From Brachynemurus nebulosus (taxonomy: Eukaryota > Arthropoda > Insecta > Neuroptera > Myrmeleontidae): a DNA stretch of 64,000 bases. Every line of letters starts with the position of its first letter. Position 1 is the stretch's first letter. A model generated the notes under the pieces. The model was not told the DNA's origin, did no database searches, and saw nothing but the letters and a program-made list of their open reading frames with translations. The translations under genes were made by a program, and so were the position numbers. This document shows, in pieces, positions 54,156-64,000 of the stretch. The stretch is taken from NCBI GenBank assembly GCA_035578155.1, contig JAPWDM010000015.1, forward strand, positions 7,872,709-7,936,708, written 5' to 3'.

Positions 54156-57100
54156 CTACTGGTTGGGAAGTGGACATAACTTCACAACCGGCCGGTTCCA
54201 AACACCGGTTTTAGTTTTAACTGATACATTTCGGATTATACCATCACTACCAGGGAAAGTCTCCACTACTATACCCAACGGCCATTGTAAGGGTGCTATA
54301 TTATCTTCTTTCAGAAGTACTACTGTACCAACTGAAAGGGGTTCGGAATCAGTTGTCCATTTAGAGCGCACTTGAAGAGATGTAAGATATTCCAATCTCC
54401 ATCTTTTCCAATAATCTTGTACCATACGGTCTATCAGCTGATAACGATTCAATCTATTGATTGGCACATCGGTTAAGTCTATTGCGGGTAACATTTGCAG
54501 TGGTGTCAGAGTAAGAAAGTGCGCTGGTGAAAGAGCTAATGGTTCCGAAGGATCGGTACTAAGAATACACAATGGTCGTGAGTTGAGTAACGCTTCGATT
54601 TGTACAAGTAATGTATTTAGTTCTTCGTATGAAAGTATTTGATTTCCTACTACGCGATATAAGTGGGTTTTAATACATTTAACTTGAGACTCCCAAATTC
54701 CGCCCTGATGAGGAGCACGAGGGGTATTGAATCTAAACCGAATTTTACGCGTTGCAAGTTCAGAACAATAAGCCAACTTATATTCTTCATTTTCTAATAA
54801 AGAATACAAGTTGTCTAATTCTCTTTTACATCCGATATAATTCCGGGCGTTGTCCGAATATAATGTAGAAATAGGACCTCGACGAGCTAAAAACCGTTTT
54901 AAACATTGTAAAAATGTAGCCGTACTAAGATCAGATGCGAGTTCGAGATGAAGTGCTTTTGTGACTAAACAGATAAATATGCATATATATGACTTTTGGA
55001 CTTGAGCTCCCCTTCTTCTACTAATTGTAATGTCAATAGGACCACAGTAATCAGTTCCAGTATGAACGAATGCTTTGGGACATTCGTTTACACGATATGA
55101 AGGTAAATCGGCCATTAAAGGGAACGTCGGTTTGGGATTCAATCTAAAACAGATATTGCAATTTTGTAAACGTTTTCTAACAATGTTTCGAGCGGAAAGT
55201 ATCCAATAGCGTTGTCTTATTAGCGCCAATGTTAAGGAGGGTCCGGTATGAAAATTCGATTGATGTATATAATCTATTAACAAGTCTACTATTCTATCTC
55301 CTTTTGGTAATAAAATGGGATGCTGACTATTGAAATCTAACTGAGCACGTTTTAATCTACCACCCACTCTCAACAGTTTATCGTGTAAGAATGGTCTAAG
55401 TTTTCTAAATGTTGGAGAACAAAGTTTTTCATTCACAAGACGGGTAATTTCGGAAGAAAAATGACTCTGTTGCACTACTTGCCATGTAATATTTTCTACA
55501 AATTCTAAATCACTAGCTTCAATAATTTTATGACGAGGTAATAATTTGAGAAATCTACAAACGTAAACTAAACTGCGTAATAATTTTGTCCAGGATGATA
55601 CTCTTTCGGCTAACAAATATATAGGGTTGGATGTTGGTTCGACTACTACAAAAGAAATGGTTTTTTGTTCTGGATCATTTTGTGTTTCTTTAACGACTAT
55701 ATTATGTATTGGCCATTCCTCTATATTCTGACGTAACCAATGTGGTCCATAATTCCATTGACTATTTTCTATAAATTGTAAGGGGTTTAATCCACGACTA
55801 AGAACATCAGCTATATTGTCTATACCATTGATATGAAACCATGTATCAGTAGATACTAGTTCCTGAATTTTTGCTACACGATTTGAAACGAAAACCTTCC
55901 ATCTATGAGGTGACGATTTAATCCAATTAAGGGCGACTTGACTATCCGATAAGGCGTAAATTCTATTGACGACGATTTCAGGTGTGAAACTAGTTTTAAC
56001 GAAATTTAATAAACGAGCGAGCAAAAGTGCAGAACACAATTCTAATCTAGGGATTGATACCGTTTTAAATGGAGACACTTTACTTTTAGCGCATACTAAA
56101 CTGACATTTATTTGGTCATTATTTTCTACACGAATATAAACCATAGCACCGTACGAAGTTTCACAAGCATCACAAAATCCTACTAACGTAACTATGAAAT
56201 TTTTCTGAACATGAAACCAACGGGGTATTTTAAATTGTTGTAAGTAGGGTAATTCAGTTTCGAATTTTTCCCAAATATCTATGAATTCTAAAGGTGCAAC
56301 ATCATCCCAATCTAATTCATATGACCAAAGTTTTCTAATGAATAATTTAATTTTTAATGTAACTGGTGCTAAAAAACCACAAGGATCGAAGATACGGGCT
56401 AACAGTGATAATATATGACGTTTTGTTACACTACTACTACTAAAATTTTGAAATTTAAAATATAAATAATCTGTACTGGGTTTCCATTGAAGACCTAATA
56501 CCTTAAGTATTTCGCTATCAAAATCGACACTGTTATTTGCTCGTAATTCATCGGGAATATGTTGCAAGAATCGTTCAGAATTAGACATCCATTTTGCGAA
56601 TTGAAAACCGCCTGCATTGAATAACTGGTTAATTTCACTAAATAATTTTTTAGCTTCTAGTAAAGTGTCTACACTACATAATAGATCATCCATATACATA
56701 TTTTTATTAGCATAGACAGCTGCTAACGGAAACAATTGACCCTCATCGGTAATCAATTGTTTGACTACTCGTAATGCCAAATATGGGGAAGAACGGATAC
56801 CAAATACTACTCGTGACCATTCGTACACTGAAATCGGTTCATTTTCGGATTGTCGCCAAAGAATACGTTGAAAACATTGATGTTCTTTATTTACTAATAT
56901 TTGCAAATACATTCTACGTATATCGGCAGTTAATGCTATTTTGAATAAACGAAACTTTAAAAATAAATCTAAAATATTAATTTGTAATTTTGGACCACTA
57001 AATAATAAGTCGTTTAAAGAATATGAGGTGCTCGTTTTACAACCAGCGTCTAAAACTATTCTAAGGGGTGTACTGGCGGAATCAGCTTTTACCACTCCGT

Positions 57101-59447
57101 GATGCGGAATATAATATGAATTTTTAGCTAAATCAACGTCTAAAGATATTTCGTGCAAGTATCCTTCACGTATGTATTCATCAATAATTGATGAATATTG
57201 TAATTTATAAGAGAAATCTTGTTTGAATTTTCTTTCTAACAGCAGAAACCGTTTTAATGCTATACTATATGAATCACCTAACAGTGTAGGTGGTTCCCGA
57301 AAAGGCAATGAAACTATGTAACGGCCTGTGTTAGATCTACTATAACTATCTACAAATAATTTTTCACAAGCACTATCTTCCTGTGAAATTATTGTGGGTG
57401 AAGGAATTTCATCTAATTCCCAAAATTTATGAACTAAACTATCTAAACTATCGGAAGATTCCTCGGTTATTACACAAAAACTTTTGAAATTTTTTGAACT
57501 ACTATAAACGGAAGCCTTTTTCGAACTACTATAAACGGGAGCTTCGCCAGTTATTACGTATCCTAAAGTTGTATCTAAAGCGGTCGGTAAGTTAGGTACA
57601 TGTATATGATTTGTTTGCAACAGCTGTGCATACAGCTGCGCCCCAATAAGTCCATCTATTTTTCCGGGTTTGAAATATGTGTCATCTGCCAGCGATAAAT
57701 TGTTAAAGTGGGTTAATAAACTAATGTCAACTAAAGACGTAGGTAATTTATCAGTTATTGAATCCACTACTAATGCTGATATGAAATAACTGAAATTTGA
57801 ACTATATCGTGATGTAATTGTTACATTCACTTGACCTCTAGTATTGTTCTGATAATTTCCTATACCTTGTACGGTAGATGAAATTTTTGATAATTTTAAG
57901 CCTAATCGTTTACAACAGTCAGTTGTAATGATATGTCGTTGACTGGCGGAATCTAAGAGAAATCTAGCTAGTTGTTTGTTACCCGAGCTGTCATGAACAT
58001 GGACCATTGCCGTACCCAACAGAACCGTACTACGTGAACTTTCAATCGTTGTCGAACACAAACTAAGGGCATTATTATTATCACTACTACTATTGTTATT
58101 ATCGGGAGAATTTTGATTGTCAACACTACTATTGTTTTCATCCATTTTATTTTTGTGATCTGTTACTTGTTTTACATTTGCTTTAGTAGGAAAATGAATT
58201 GTTGTATGGTGTCGTAAACCGCATACACGACAATTACTATTGCTTGGACAACTACTAATCCTATGTGCGCCGAGACAATTCAAACATAAATTAGAATTTC
58301 TAACAATTTTGTAACGTTCCATAGGGGATTCGTTTCTAAATTTTGAACAATTGGTTAAATTATGACTACTACTATGACAAAGGAAACATTTACTATAAGT
58401 TTTCGGCACTGTCTTACTCTGAACACTGACAAATGCGTGAGAAATTTTATTGGAAGCACTGTAATTACTAGGACCAGGTTTCACTGTACTATAACTATTA
58501 GTATTAGGTTTAACTGTACTATAACTACTAGAATTAGGTTTAAGTAAAGATTTTGAATTTTGTGCCCTTGTACTAATTCGGGCCTGTTTTTCTACGAATT
58601 CAATTAATTGATTGTACGTTGGCCAATTTGAATTATTTTCCAATGAATTTTCAAATAATTTAACTGTTTCACTGTCTAATTTTTTCAAGGCTAAATAAAC
58701 TAGAATGCACTCATCTAAATTTGGAATGTTTAATTTATGAAGAGATCTAACAGATGCATCAAATTCTACTAAAAATTTATTTAACTGATCTGCAGACTGA
58801 GACGTAATCGGTTTTAAATTGAAAATTTTATCTAAATATGTAGTTGACAATAAACGATCATCTTGATATTTTTTATCTAATATATCCCAAATGACGCTAT
58901 AATTTTCTCCGGTAACTGGTATTCCTACAACTGCTTTTAATGCACTACCTGTTAAACTACTAATAAGATAATGAGCTTTATCTACTAATGATAATTTCGT
59001 ATTATTGTGAACTAGGCTAATAAATAATTCCTTAAATACAGGCCAGTTCTGAATTTCCCCCGAGAAGGGTTGAATTTTTAAATGTGGTAAGCGCGGACCT
59101 TGAGTTTCTTCTTGAGTGACAGTTACCTTTTCCTTTTTAGGTTCTTCCTTTTCTTTAAAAACTTCTTTAGCTACTGATTTTATGTGACAATACATTTCAT
59201 CAATTGCATCCAGAACAGCGAAACTCGGAACGTAATCATTAGAAAGTTGTAAAGATAATTCATTTATTTCTGTTACTATTTCTTCAAGTGCGGCCCTGTT
59301 TTCTTCTAAAGTAATAAATCTAAGTTTAAAGTTATTCAAATTAGCCCTAATGTTTATCTTTTTACTGTCTTCATAAAGGGTTTGTATACGTGCAAAAATT
59401 GCTTCCTTTTTGGCCGTTAAAACTCTCAAGCGTTTGTCCATTTTCAA
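54156..59447 (-). CDS. BEL/Pao Gag-Pol polyprotein, 1,763 aa
   Basis: An uninterrupted frame from the ATG at 59,447. The Gag part has LPHLKIQPFSGEIQNWPVF (119-137) and cysteine knuckles at about 354-415 (CFLCHSSSHNLTNC, CLNCLGAHRISSC, CRVCGLRHH). The aspartic protease region reads FLLDSASQRHIIT (D499), with DSAS where DSGS is common. Reverse transcriptase includes RIVLDAG (797-803), ALTADIRRMYLQI (D842) and the catalytic YMDD (918-921). RNase H has FCDACETSYGA (D1093), PRLELCSA and ALSDSQVAL (D1168). Integrase follows with its HHCC domain (H1395, H1400, C1430, C1433), GTDYCGP (D1466), YSDNARN (D1532) and GGIWES (E1586), and a DUF5641-like C-terminus. All catalytic residues that I can place are present. 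It lies between matching LTRs, so this copy may still be active. Confidence 0.93.
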   Translation of the reverse strand: MKMDKRLRVLTAKKEAIFARIQTLYEDSKKINIRANLNNFKLRFITLEENRAALEEIVTEINELSLQLSNDYVPSFAVLDAIDEMYCHIKSVAKEVFKEKEEPKKEKVTVTQEETQGPRLPHLKIQPFSGEIQNWPVFKELFISLVHNNTKLSLVDKAHYLISSLTGSALKAVVGIPVTGENYSVIWDILDKKYQDDRLLSTTYLDKIFNLKPITSQSADQLNKFLVEFDASVRSLHKLNIPNLDECILVYLALKKLDSETVKLFENSLENNSNWPTYNQLIEFVEKQARISTRAQNSKSLLKPNSSSYSTVKPNTNSYSTVKPGPSNYSASNKISHAFVSVQSKTVPKTYSKCFLCHSSSHNLTNCSKFRNESPMERYKIVRNSNLCLNCLGAHRISSCPSNSNCRVCGLRHHTTIHFPTKANVKQVTDHKNKMDENNSSVDNQNSPDNNNSSSDNNNALSLCSTTIESSRSTVLLGTAMVHVHDSSGNKQLARFLLDSASQRHIITTDCCKRLGLKLSKISSTVQGIGNYQNNTRGQVNVTITSRYSSNFSYFISALVVDSITDKLPTSLVDISLLTHFNNLSLADDTYFKPGKIDGLIGAQLYAQLLQTNHIHVPNLPTALDTTLGYVITGEAPVYSSSKKASVYSSSKNFKSFCVITEESSDSLDSLVHKFWELDEIPSPTIISQEDSACEKLFVDSYSRSNTGRYIVSLPFREPPTLLGDSYSIALKRFLLLERKFKQDFSYKLQYSSIIDEYIREGYLHEISLDVDLAKNSYYIPHHGVVKADSASTPLRIVLDAGCKTSTSYSLNDLLFSGPKLQINILDLFLKFRLFKIALTADIRRMYLQILVNKEHQCFQRILWRQSENEPISVYEWSRVVFGIRSSPYLALRVVKQLITDEGQLFPLAAVYANKNMYMDDLLCSVDTLLEAKKLFSEINQLFNAGGFQFAKWMSNSERFLQHIPDELRANNSVDFDSEILKVLGLQWKPSTDYLYFKFQNFSSSSVTKRHILSLLARIFDPCGFLAPVTLKIKLFIRKLWSYELDWDDVAPLEFIDIWEKFETELPYLQQFKIPRWFHVQKNFIVTLVGFCDACETSYGAMVYIRVENNDQINVSLVCAKSKVSPFKTVSIPRLELCSALLLARLLNFVKTSFTPEIVVNRIYALSDSQVALNWIKSSPHRWKVFVSNRVAKIQELVSTDTWFHINGIDNIADVLSRGLNPLQFIENSQWNYGPHWLRQNIEEWPIHNIVVKETQNDPEQKTISFVVVEPTSNPIYLLAERVSSWTKLLRSLVYVCRFLKLLPRHKIIEASDLEFVENITWQVVQQSHFSSEITRLVNEKLCSPTFRKLRPFLHDKLLRVGGRLKRAQLDFNSQHPILLPKGDRIVDLLIDYIHQSNFHTGPSLTLALIRQRYWILSARNIVRKRLQNCNICFRLNPKPTFPLMADLPSYRVNECPKAFVHTGTDYCGPIDITISRRRGAQVQKSYICIFICLVTKALHLELASDLSTATFLQCLKRFLARRGPISTLYSDNARNYIGCKRELDNLYSLLENEEYKLAYCSELATRKIRFRFNTPRAPHQGGIWESQVKCIKTHLYRVVGNQILSYEELNTLLVQIEALLNSRPLCILSTDPSEPLALSPAHFLTLTPLQMLPAIDLTDVPINRLNRYQLIDRMVQDYWKRWRLEYLTSLQVRSKWTTDSEPLSVGTVVLLKEDNIAPLQWPLGIVVETFPGSDGIIRNVSVKTKTGVWNRPVVKLCPLPNQ

Positions 59448-60018
59448 AAAAAATTTATTTGAATTTAAAACTACTAATTTAATTGAATGTCAAATGAATT
59501 GTCAAAACAAACAAATAGATTAAAAAATATAAACAAGAATGAATTTAGTTGTGATTTGAATGTGTCGAAAAAACCACCCGTACTGTGATGGCAACCAATA
59601 TGCATGTATTCAGTGTTCGACTAAATGAAAGTATGTATGTATTTATTTTGAACGAATGCTGTTGGATTCTATGTATGTATGTTGTATTCGACAAAATTAA
59701 ATGCGTAGATATGTATGTATAATGGTAACATGTACAACTCAAGTTTGAATGTGTTTTGAATCTATGCGCTATACTAAATGTTTATACATATTCTATAATA
59801 CGTGTGTACTATACTATGTCGCTATCTTCCTTGTACGCATGTAACTTTATGTGAACCAACAAGCAAAGAGAATATTCAAAATATATACGTTAAAACTTGT
59901 TCAATTCAAATTCTAATTTTATTGCGTAATAGTTTAAACAGGAAACTTTATGAAATTATTTTTCTCTTTTTTAACAAATATCAAAATGGAGAAATTTTAA
60001 ATATGAAAATACGCAATT
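59448..60018 (-). other. 5' untranslated leader of the BEL/Pao element
   Basis: About 570 bases between the 5' LTR and the Gag start, AT-rich, with several TATGTATGTAT runs and no sustained frame. The first bases after the LTR (AATTGCGTATTTTC on the coding strand) do not match the 3' end of a tRNA I recognise. Confidence 0.6.
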
Positions 60019-61162
60019 AACAATTTTAAATTTTGAAACTCTACCATTAAATTCGACTATTGAATTATTTTAGTTTTGAATATAATGTTTTTTGGTGCAA
60101 TACTACGAAATAATTTTACGAAATTGATTCTACTAAAACGAAATCAGTCCTCTAATAGGTTTCAAGATTAATTTTGACCGAAAAAACTACTAATTTCAAC
60201 AATCCGGGTCGACTACGGACCAAAATATTGTGGACGATTTTTAATGAGTTTTACGACTAACCGGTTCTATTCTACAAAACGCGGACTAATTTTAATGGAC
60301 TGTAACTTTAAATGTAAATACTCGTTCGAAAATCGATACTAAAATTTGAAAATGATCGACTTACCGATTATGATTGATTGAAGCCTATTAGTGACTATTG
60401 GTGGGAAAAAAGGGATACAGGAAACAGGGATTACCAATTTTCACATTCCAGAACGGGTTAAAAGTTGATATCTGCTACGTATTTCCGTGATCCAACTTGA
60501 ACCAACTTGCCGGTGTGCAACTTGGCGAAGTAAACACGTTGAACTAAATTCACTTTAATTTTAATTTTATTGCGAGAACAAAATTGCAAGTGATTTATGC
60601 TAATTTGAACGAAAACACTATTGTAATGCGATTGAACGAATTTCTAATTTAAACGAATTTAAACTACTACCATAAAACGCACGAGTTGAGATTATTATTG
60701 TATTGTTAACAACGATAATTACTATATTGTTGAATTGCTACTACTATTATACTGCACGGTTTGAAGTTACTTCCTATTATGCATTGTTGAACGATCAAAC
60801 TACTACTATGATTGTTGTACCGCACCGGTTAAATCTACTATATGTATTGCATCGTCGAAAATTCCTATCACACTGTATAAGAGACGAGCGAAAGTTTTAA
60901 CCGGTTAGAACTCGAAAATTTCACCAAAAAACATTACGCAATTATAATTTAATTATAATAATAATATAAAATCGGTGGTGTGACGGACGTTGGCGGTAAC
61001 CCGCCAACGAACCGAACCACGGGCCATCAAGTCTAATTGACCACTGATTCGTGTATGTAAATAGGTAGAAGGGTGATGTCTCATACTACTGTTTTCTGAA
61101 CAGGCTACCAGGAGCGCCAGTTGCTGGGTATTCAAACATGAGATTGAAAACTGGCGCGTCCA
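60019..61162 (-). repeat. 5' LTR of the BEL/Pao element
   Basis: This is the second copy of the 1,144-bp LTR. Outside it the sequence changes to ACATCTATCC, unlike the outer flank of the other LTR. Confidence 0.9.
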
Positions 61163-62149
61163 ACATCTATCCATTAATACATACAATAATGACATAAAGT
61201 AAGTTTGGTTTGCAATTTTTTCTACTAGCATGTCACACGGTACTACCTTAAAAAATTACATACTCATATTACACAGATAATCGCAATACATACGAAGATA
61301 CAAAATGTATTTTAATAGTTTTATTAATCATTATTACTGAAAAATAATTGACAAAATACCAGGGGTTCCAAAACATTTTGCCATAGGGAAGAAATAATCA
61401 GTTAATAGAACTATAGGATGTTCCATAAAAATATTCAACTGTAGGAAAGACTTAGGGATTAATTATTCATAAATTATAATATCCATTGACTATTGTTTTA
61501 TCATTTATTGAAGAAAAAAAACGAATTTTTTTTTTCTTCGCTACTTTTGTTTTTATTATTGTTATATTGTGGCGAAACGACCGTTTCCACCACAATTAAA
61601 CTTCATAATTACACATTAAGTGTAACAAGTTTTATTTAAAATTAATTAATTAAGCGAATAATTTTGAAGTACAACCCTTAAATATATTATTCGTATAACC
61701 GTGTCCAACCCTGTTTCAAAGAATGATTAGAAATATTTCCACCAATGCTGTCGAGTGGAATAATACCGATTCTCTAGATCGGTCTAGAACATTCGGCGGC
61801 CATTTTGGTTGGCCGGTTGTTCTTTTCCTTGTGTTAATACACGCGGCATTCGGTTTCCGACCTTCCAACGCGGTGCAACTGTTCAATTAATAATTTCTTT
61901 TTTAATAAAAATTTTTCTTAATATGTGTGTTTAAGTCAAAGACGTTTTAGGCGACGATGGGCGGTCTTGCCCACGACGCGTTATTCCTAAACTTTTTTTA
62001 AATAACTTAAAAAAAAACGGTTACCGCGACCATAACCACACCAGCCATCTAATTAAAACCAGGTATGTGTTGTACCCCCCCTTTTTTTTTTTTTCTTCCT
62101 TACCTTCGAACGATCGTTTTCCATTCGCCAAAAAAAATAATAGTAACAG
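61163..62149. other. upstream region of a putative host gene
   Basis: AT-rich DNA becomes GC-richer from 61,730. GGCGGCCATTTTGGTTGGCC at 61,795-61,815 contains a GCCATTTTG motif common in 5' regions of broadly expressed animal genes. GATGGGCGGTCTTGCCCAC at 61,957-61,975 is partly palindromic. No open frame is sustained. Confidence 0.4.
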
Positions 62150-62452
62150 AATTAAATGTGTGTAATAATAACAATCGGATCTTGCGAACCCACGCGGGTA
62201 ATCCGAGCTGAGTTGCATGGAACCCGCCCGCGTGTATCCGCGGTATAATCCGAAAATATATATCTGTTATTGAGGAACCGAGCGCTGCCCGCCATTGGTT
62301 GTTTTTACAGTCCGGAAAGGAGGACGAATTCAAACCACCAGTGAACAAGGGCTCGGTGAATCAATCAGCTTCTCCAAAAAATTTGGGTGACGGCATGTAG
62401 TCATTACAATTGTACGTCAGAAAATCTACTTGTCTACCCCCCGGGGGCTACA
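62150..62452 (+). promoter_or_regulatory. putative promoter and 5'UTR of a host gene
   Basis: A local rise in GC content is seen. An inverted CCAAT box (GCCATTGG, 62,291-62,298) and GGTATAATCCGAAAATATAT near 62,245 lie upstream of a leader that runs to a well-placed ATG at 62,453. A minimal upstream start-stop (ATGTAG at 62,395-62,400) lies in the leader. No transcription start can be fixed from sequence alone. Confidence 0.45.
62395..62400 (+). promoter_or_regulatory. minimal upstream ORF (ATG-TAG)
   Basis: GGCATGTAG places a start codon directly before a stop codon, 55 bases upstream of the candidate main start. Such start-stop elements are known to stall or trap initiating ribosomes. It matters only if the transcript starts upstream of it. 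Confidence 0.35.
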
Positions 62453-62488
62453 ATGTCGTCGTCAGGTAGTTCGGACGGTCGTCCTAAG
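62453..62488 (+). CDS. putative first coding exon of a host gene (MSSSGSSDGRPK)
   Basis: ACAATGTCGTCGTCAGG has A at -3, a good animal start context. The frame encodes twelve codons, serine/glycine-rich, and ends CCTAAG|GTAACA, a strong splice donor in phase 0. It lies downstream of a GC-richer, CCAAT-containing region, the only such place in the window. A short serine-rich first exon is common in insect regulatory and signalling genes, but the gene cannot be named from 12 residues and no second exon is recognisable before the window ends. Confidence 0.45.
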
Positions 62489-63945
62489 GTAACAACAATA
62501 ATTCTCCTTTTTAATACCATGTTTTTCCGGCATTAGTTTATTATATTTAAAATACCCCCTTTAGTGACATTCTCATGTATTGTTCGTGTTATAAGTACCT
62601 AAACTCGTCATAGCAGTCGACTTATACCCAAAAAAAAATAGCGCAACTCGCACTTGACCTTATTTAAAAAAATAATCATCGTTGATCCCTTTTTTTTAAT
62701 CTTATATTATCATATTTTCAACACTTTTATCGATGCTGTTTGGGCTAACGATACCGCTCGACACCTAATGGGTTAAAAACTACACAAAAAAATGATAGTC
62801 AATTAAACCATAAAAAAAATGCCTTTTTCTTTATTTAAATTGCTGATTGTCCGAATACTTATTGACGAGCGGCACCGTTATCCCTCACTTAATTTTTAAC
62901 ACAAACCAAAAAAAAAAAACCCTTTTTTTAAAAATGTATTTATTAAAATTTAAGGTTACACACTTGTTAGCTATGTATTTAATGTGTTGTCCTTTTTTGG
63001 TTAGTTAGCGTATAACATAATTCACTGTTGTATTTATATTTTCCTACACACGTGTAATAAATTGTTAAATTGATGCATTTTTTTTTTTCCTTCCAACCCA
63101 TGTAGTCTTGTTAATCTTACCAAGAAGACTAATTCGTTTCTTAACGAGCAGCAATCCTACAACAAAAAAAAAAAACACATTATTCACGTTCAAAAAAAAA
63201 TTAACATTACAGAATTAATTCTTCTACTCAACCTCCAATGGAAAACCAATTTTCTTCCTTGGTATCATTTACTTCATAAATGAAGGAACTCAATTGTCGC
63301 AGTCTGTCTGTTAGCATTTACAGTAAATTAGCTGTCAAATTGACGTTTGAGCTCCTTCATCACACGTTCGAAGCGTTGATGTGGGTAGTTACAATGGAGG
63401 GTTATACTGTTCATGTAAATCAATTTCTCTCAGTTCACCAGGTGTTTACATGCGGTCATCCACGCTATTTTCTCTCGCCAATTGCCACGGGCGAACATTA
63501 ATAATCGATAAATGATTAGCGATTGATCAGTCGGACCGCCGGTGACAGCCCTGCGGTTTATAGCTTCCACTGTCGTAGTCATCTAATACCGATTTGCCGG
63601 CACCCGGTCGGTCTCTCCTAATCATAGTGGCGCAGATGTGGGTTTTTTTTTTTAAATAGTCAATTAATTCCTAACTGATTTCTTAAATCTCTTCAACGTA
63701 CCCGTCCATTGAGAATCGACTTCGCATTACTATTTTCATGGGTACTTGGGTGGCGGTCAGGCAATTGACATTACACCCCGGTCAATGCCCTGGCTACTGC
63801 AGCAGTATTTTTCTCTAATGAGTTCACCATCAATTATTAAATTTATTGTCACAACTGTTTAAAAATTAGTTAACCACCCACTTCATTAACACTGGTTTAG
63901 CTCTATAACGATTCATAATTTTACCGACTCTCCCCCATATCGTTT

Positions 63946-63947
<2 letters not shown>
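62489..63947 (+). other. intron-like DNA downstream of the putative first exon
   Basis: AT-rich with many T and A runs. An imperfect inverted pair (TAACGATACCGCTCG at 62,747 and the reverse complement of TAACGGTGCCGCTCG near 62,866-62,880) suggests a small decayed inverted-repeat element. GC-richer patches lie at 63,480-63,620 (CCGGTGACAGCCCTGCGG, GCCGGCACCCGGTCGG) and near 63,750-63,800. No exon is convincing. Confidence 0.4.

Positions 63948-64000
<53 letters not shown>
63948..64000. repeat. (TA)n microsatellite, cut by the window end
   Basis: Uninterrupted alternating T and A from 63,948 to the last base. Confidence 0.95.

Larger units (their letters stand above)
52823..61162 (-). mobile_element. 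BEL/Pao LTR retrotransposon, apparently full length
   Basis: Two 1,144-bp direct repeats (52,823-53,966 and 60,019-61,162) lie at a constant offset of 7,196 bases with no indel. They enclose a single 1,763-codon Gag-Pol frame on the minus strand. LTRs read TGGACGCGCCAG...AAAATTGTT on the coding strand. A polypurine tract precedes the 3' LTR. No identical 4-6-bp target duplication is visible (left flank TTAAC, right flank ACATC), and the sequence after the 5' LTR does not look like a standard primer-binding site. Near-identity of the LTRs argues for recent insertion. Confidence 0.88.

Overview
The window is AT-rich arthropod (most likely insect) nuclear DNA dominated by mobile elements. The evidence is eukaryotic throughout: spliced genes, long AT-rich spacers, tRNA-derived repeats, and typical insect transposon families (an errantivirus with an env-type gene, BEL/Pao, Penelope-like, Dong/R4-type and jockey/CR1-type LINEs, PIF/Harbinger, hAT). 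I cannot fix the insect order from sequence alone. There are no bacterial operons and no CRISPR array. Only one short stretch, near 62.2-62.5 kb, looks like a host gene (promoter, 5'UTR and first coding exon).

Layout. 1-2.5 kb: spacer, a dispersed repeat, and a decayed Penelope-like element with its hairpin motif. 2.7-5.08 kb: 5'-truncated, frameshifted errantivirus (integrase, then env). 5.08-9.02 kb: a terminal-inverted-repeat element with a 712-codon open frame (probable DDE/RNase H-like transposase); inside its right end it carries an inverted, >99% identical copy of the flanking errantiviral env tail. 10.2-11.5 kb: two-exon Harbinger transposase relic, with an antisense MADF/BESS-like exon in its intron. 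11.77-14.6 kb: hAT element. 14.8-16.4 kb: Dong/R4-type LINE fragment next to a (TAA)n tract. 16.5-19.7 kb: MITE, hAT fragment, and unassigned DNA. 19.7-23.0 kb: DNA transposon with a broken DUF7869/Sola-like transposase, interrupted by a long-TIR foldback element. 23.0-25.8 kb: jockey-type LINE with most of its endonuclease deleted. 25.8-27.8 kb: a repeat family with a CATGCGC minisatellite, and a tRNA-bearing repeat. 27.9-33.15 kb: CR1/jockey-type LINE pieces and a hAT MITE with a perfect target duplication.

33.15-41.6 kb holds two more Dong/R4-type LINEs lying tail to head on the minus strand. Each abuts TAA repeats; the second is intact but for one frameshift and has a 5' leader with hepatitis-delta-like ribozyme topology. 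41.6-44.5 kb: tRNA-bearing repeat, gypsy-type gag relic, hAT end, and Penelope-like hairpin. 44.5-49.3 kb: mostly AT-rich spacer plus the second copy of the 25.8-kb repeat. 49.3-51.4 kb: minus-strand fragments resembling Polinton-associated genes. 52.8-61.2 kb: an apparently intact BEL/Pao retrotransposon (1,763 codons, matching 1,144-bp LTRs). 61.2-64 kb: putative host promoter and first exon, then intron-like DNA.

The genes do not form one pathway. The window is a nest of insertions whose order can partly be read: MITE into transposase, R4 into TAA tracts, TIR element into the errantivirus. Family names rest on motif recognition; no database search was possible.
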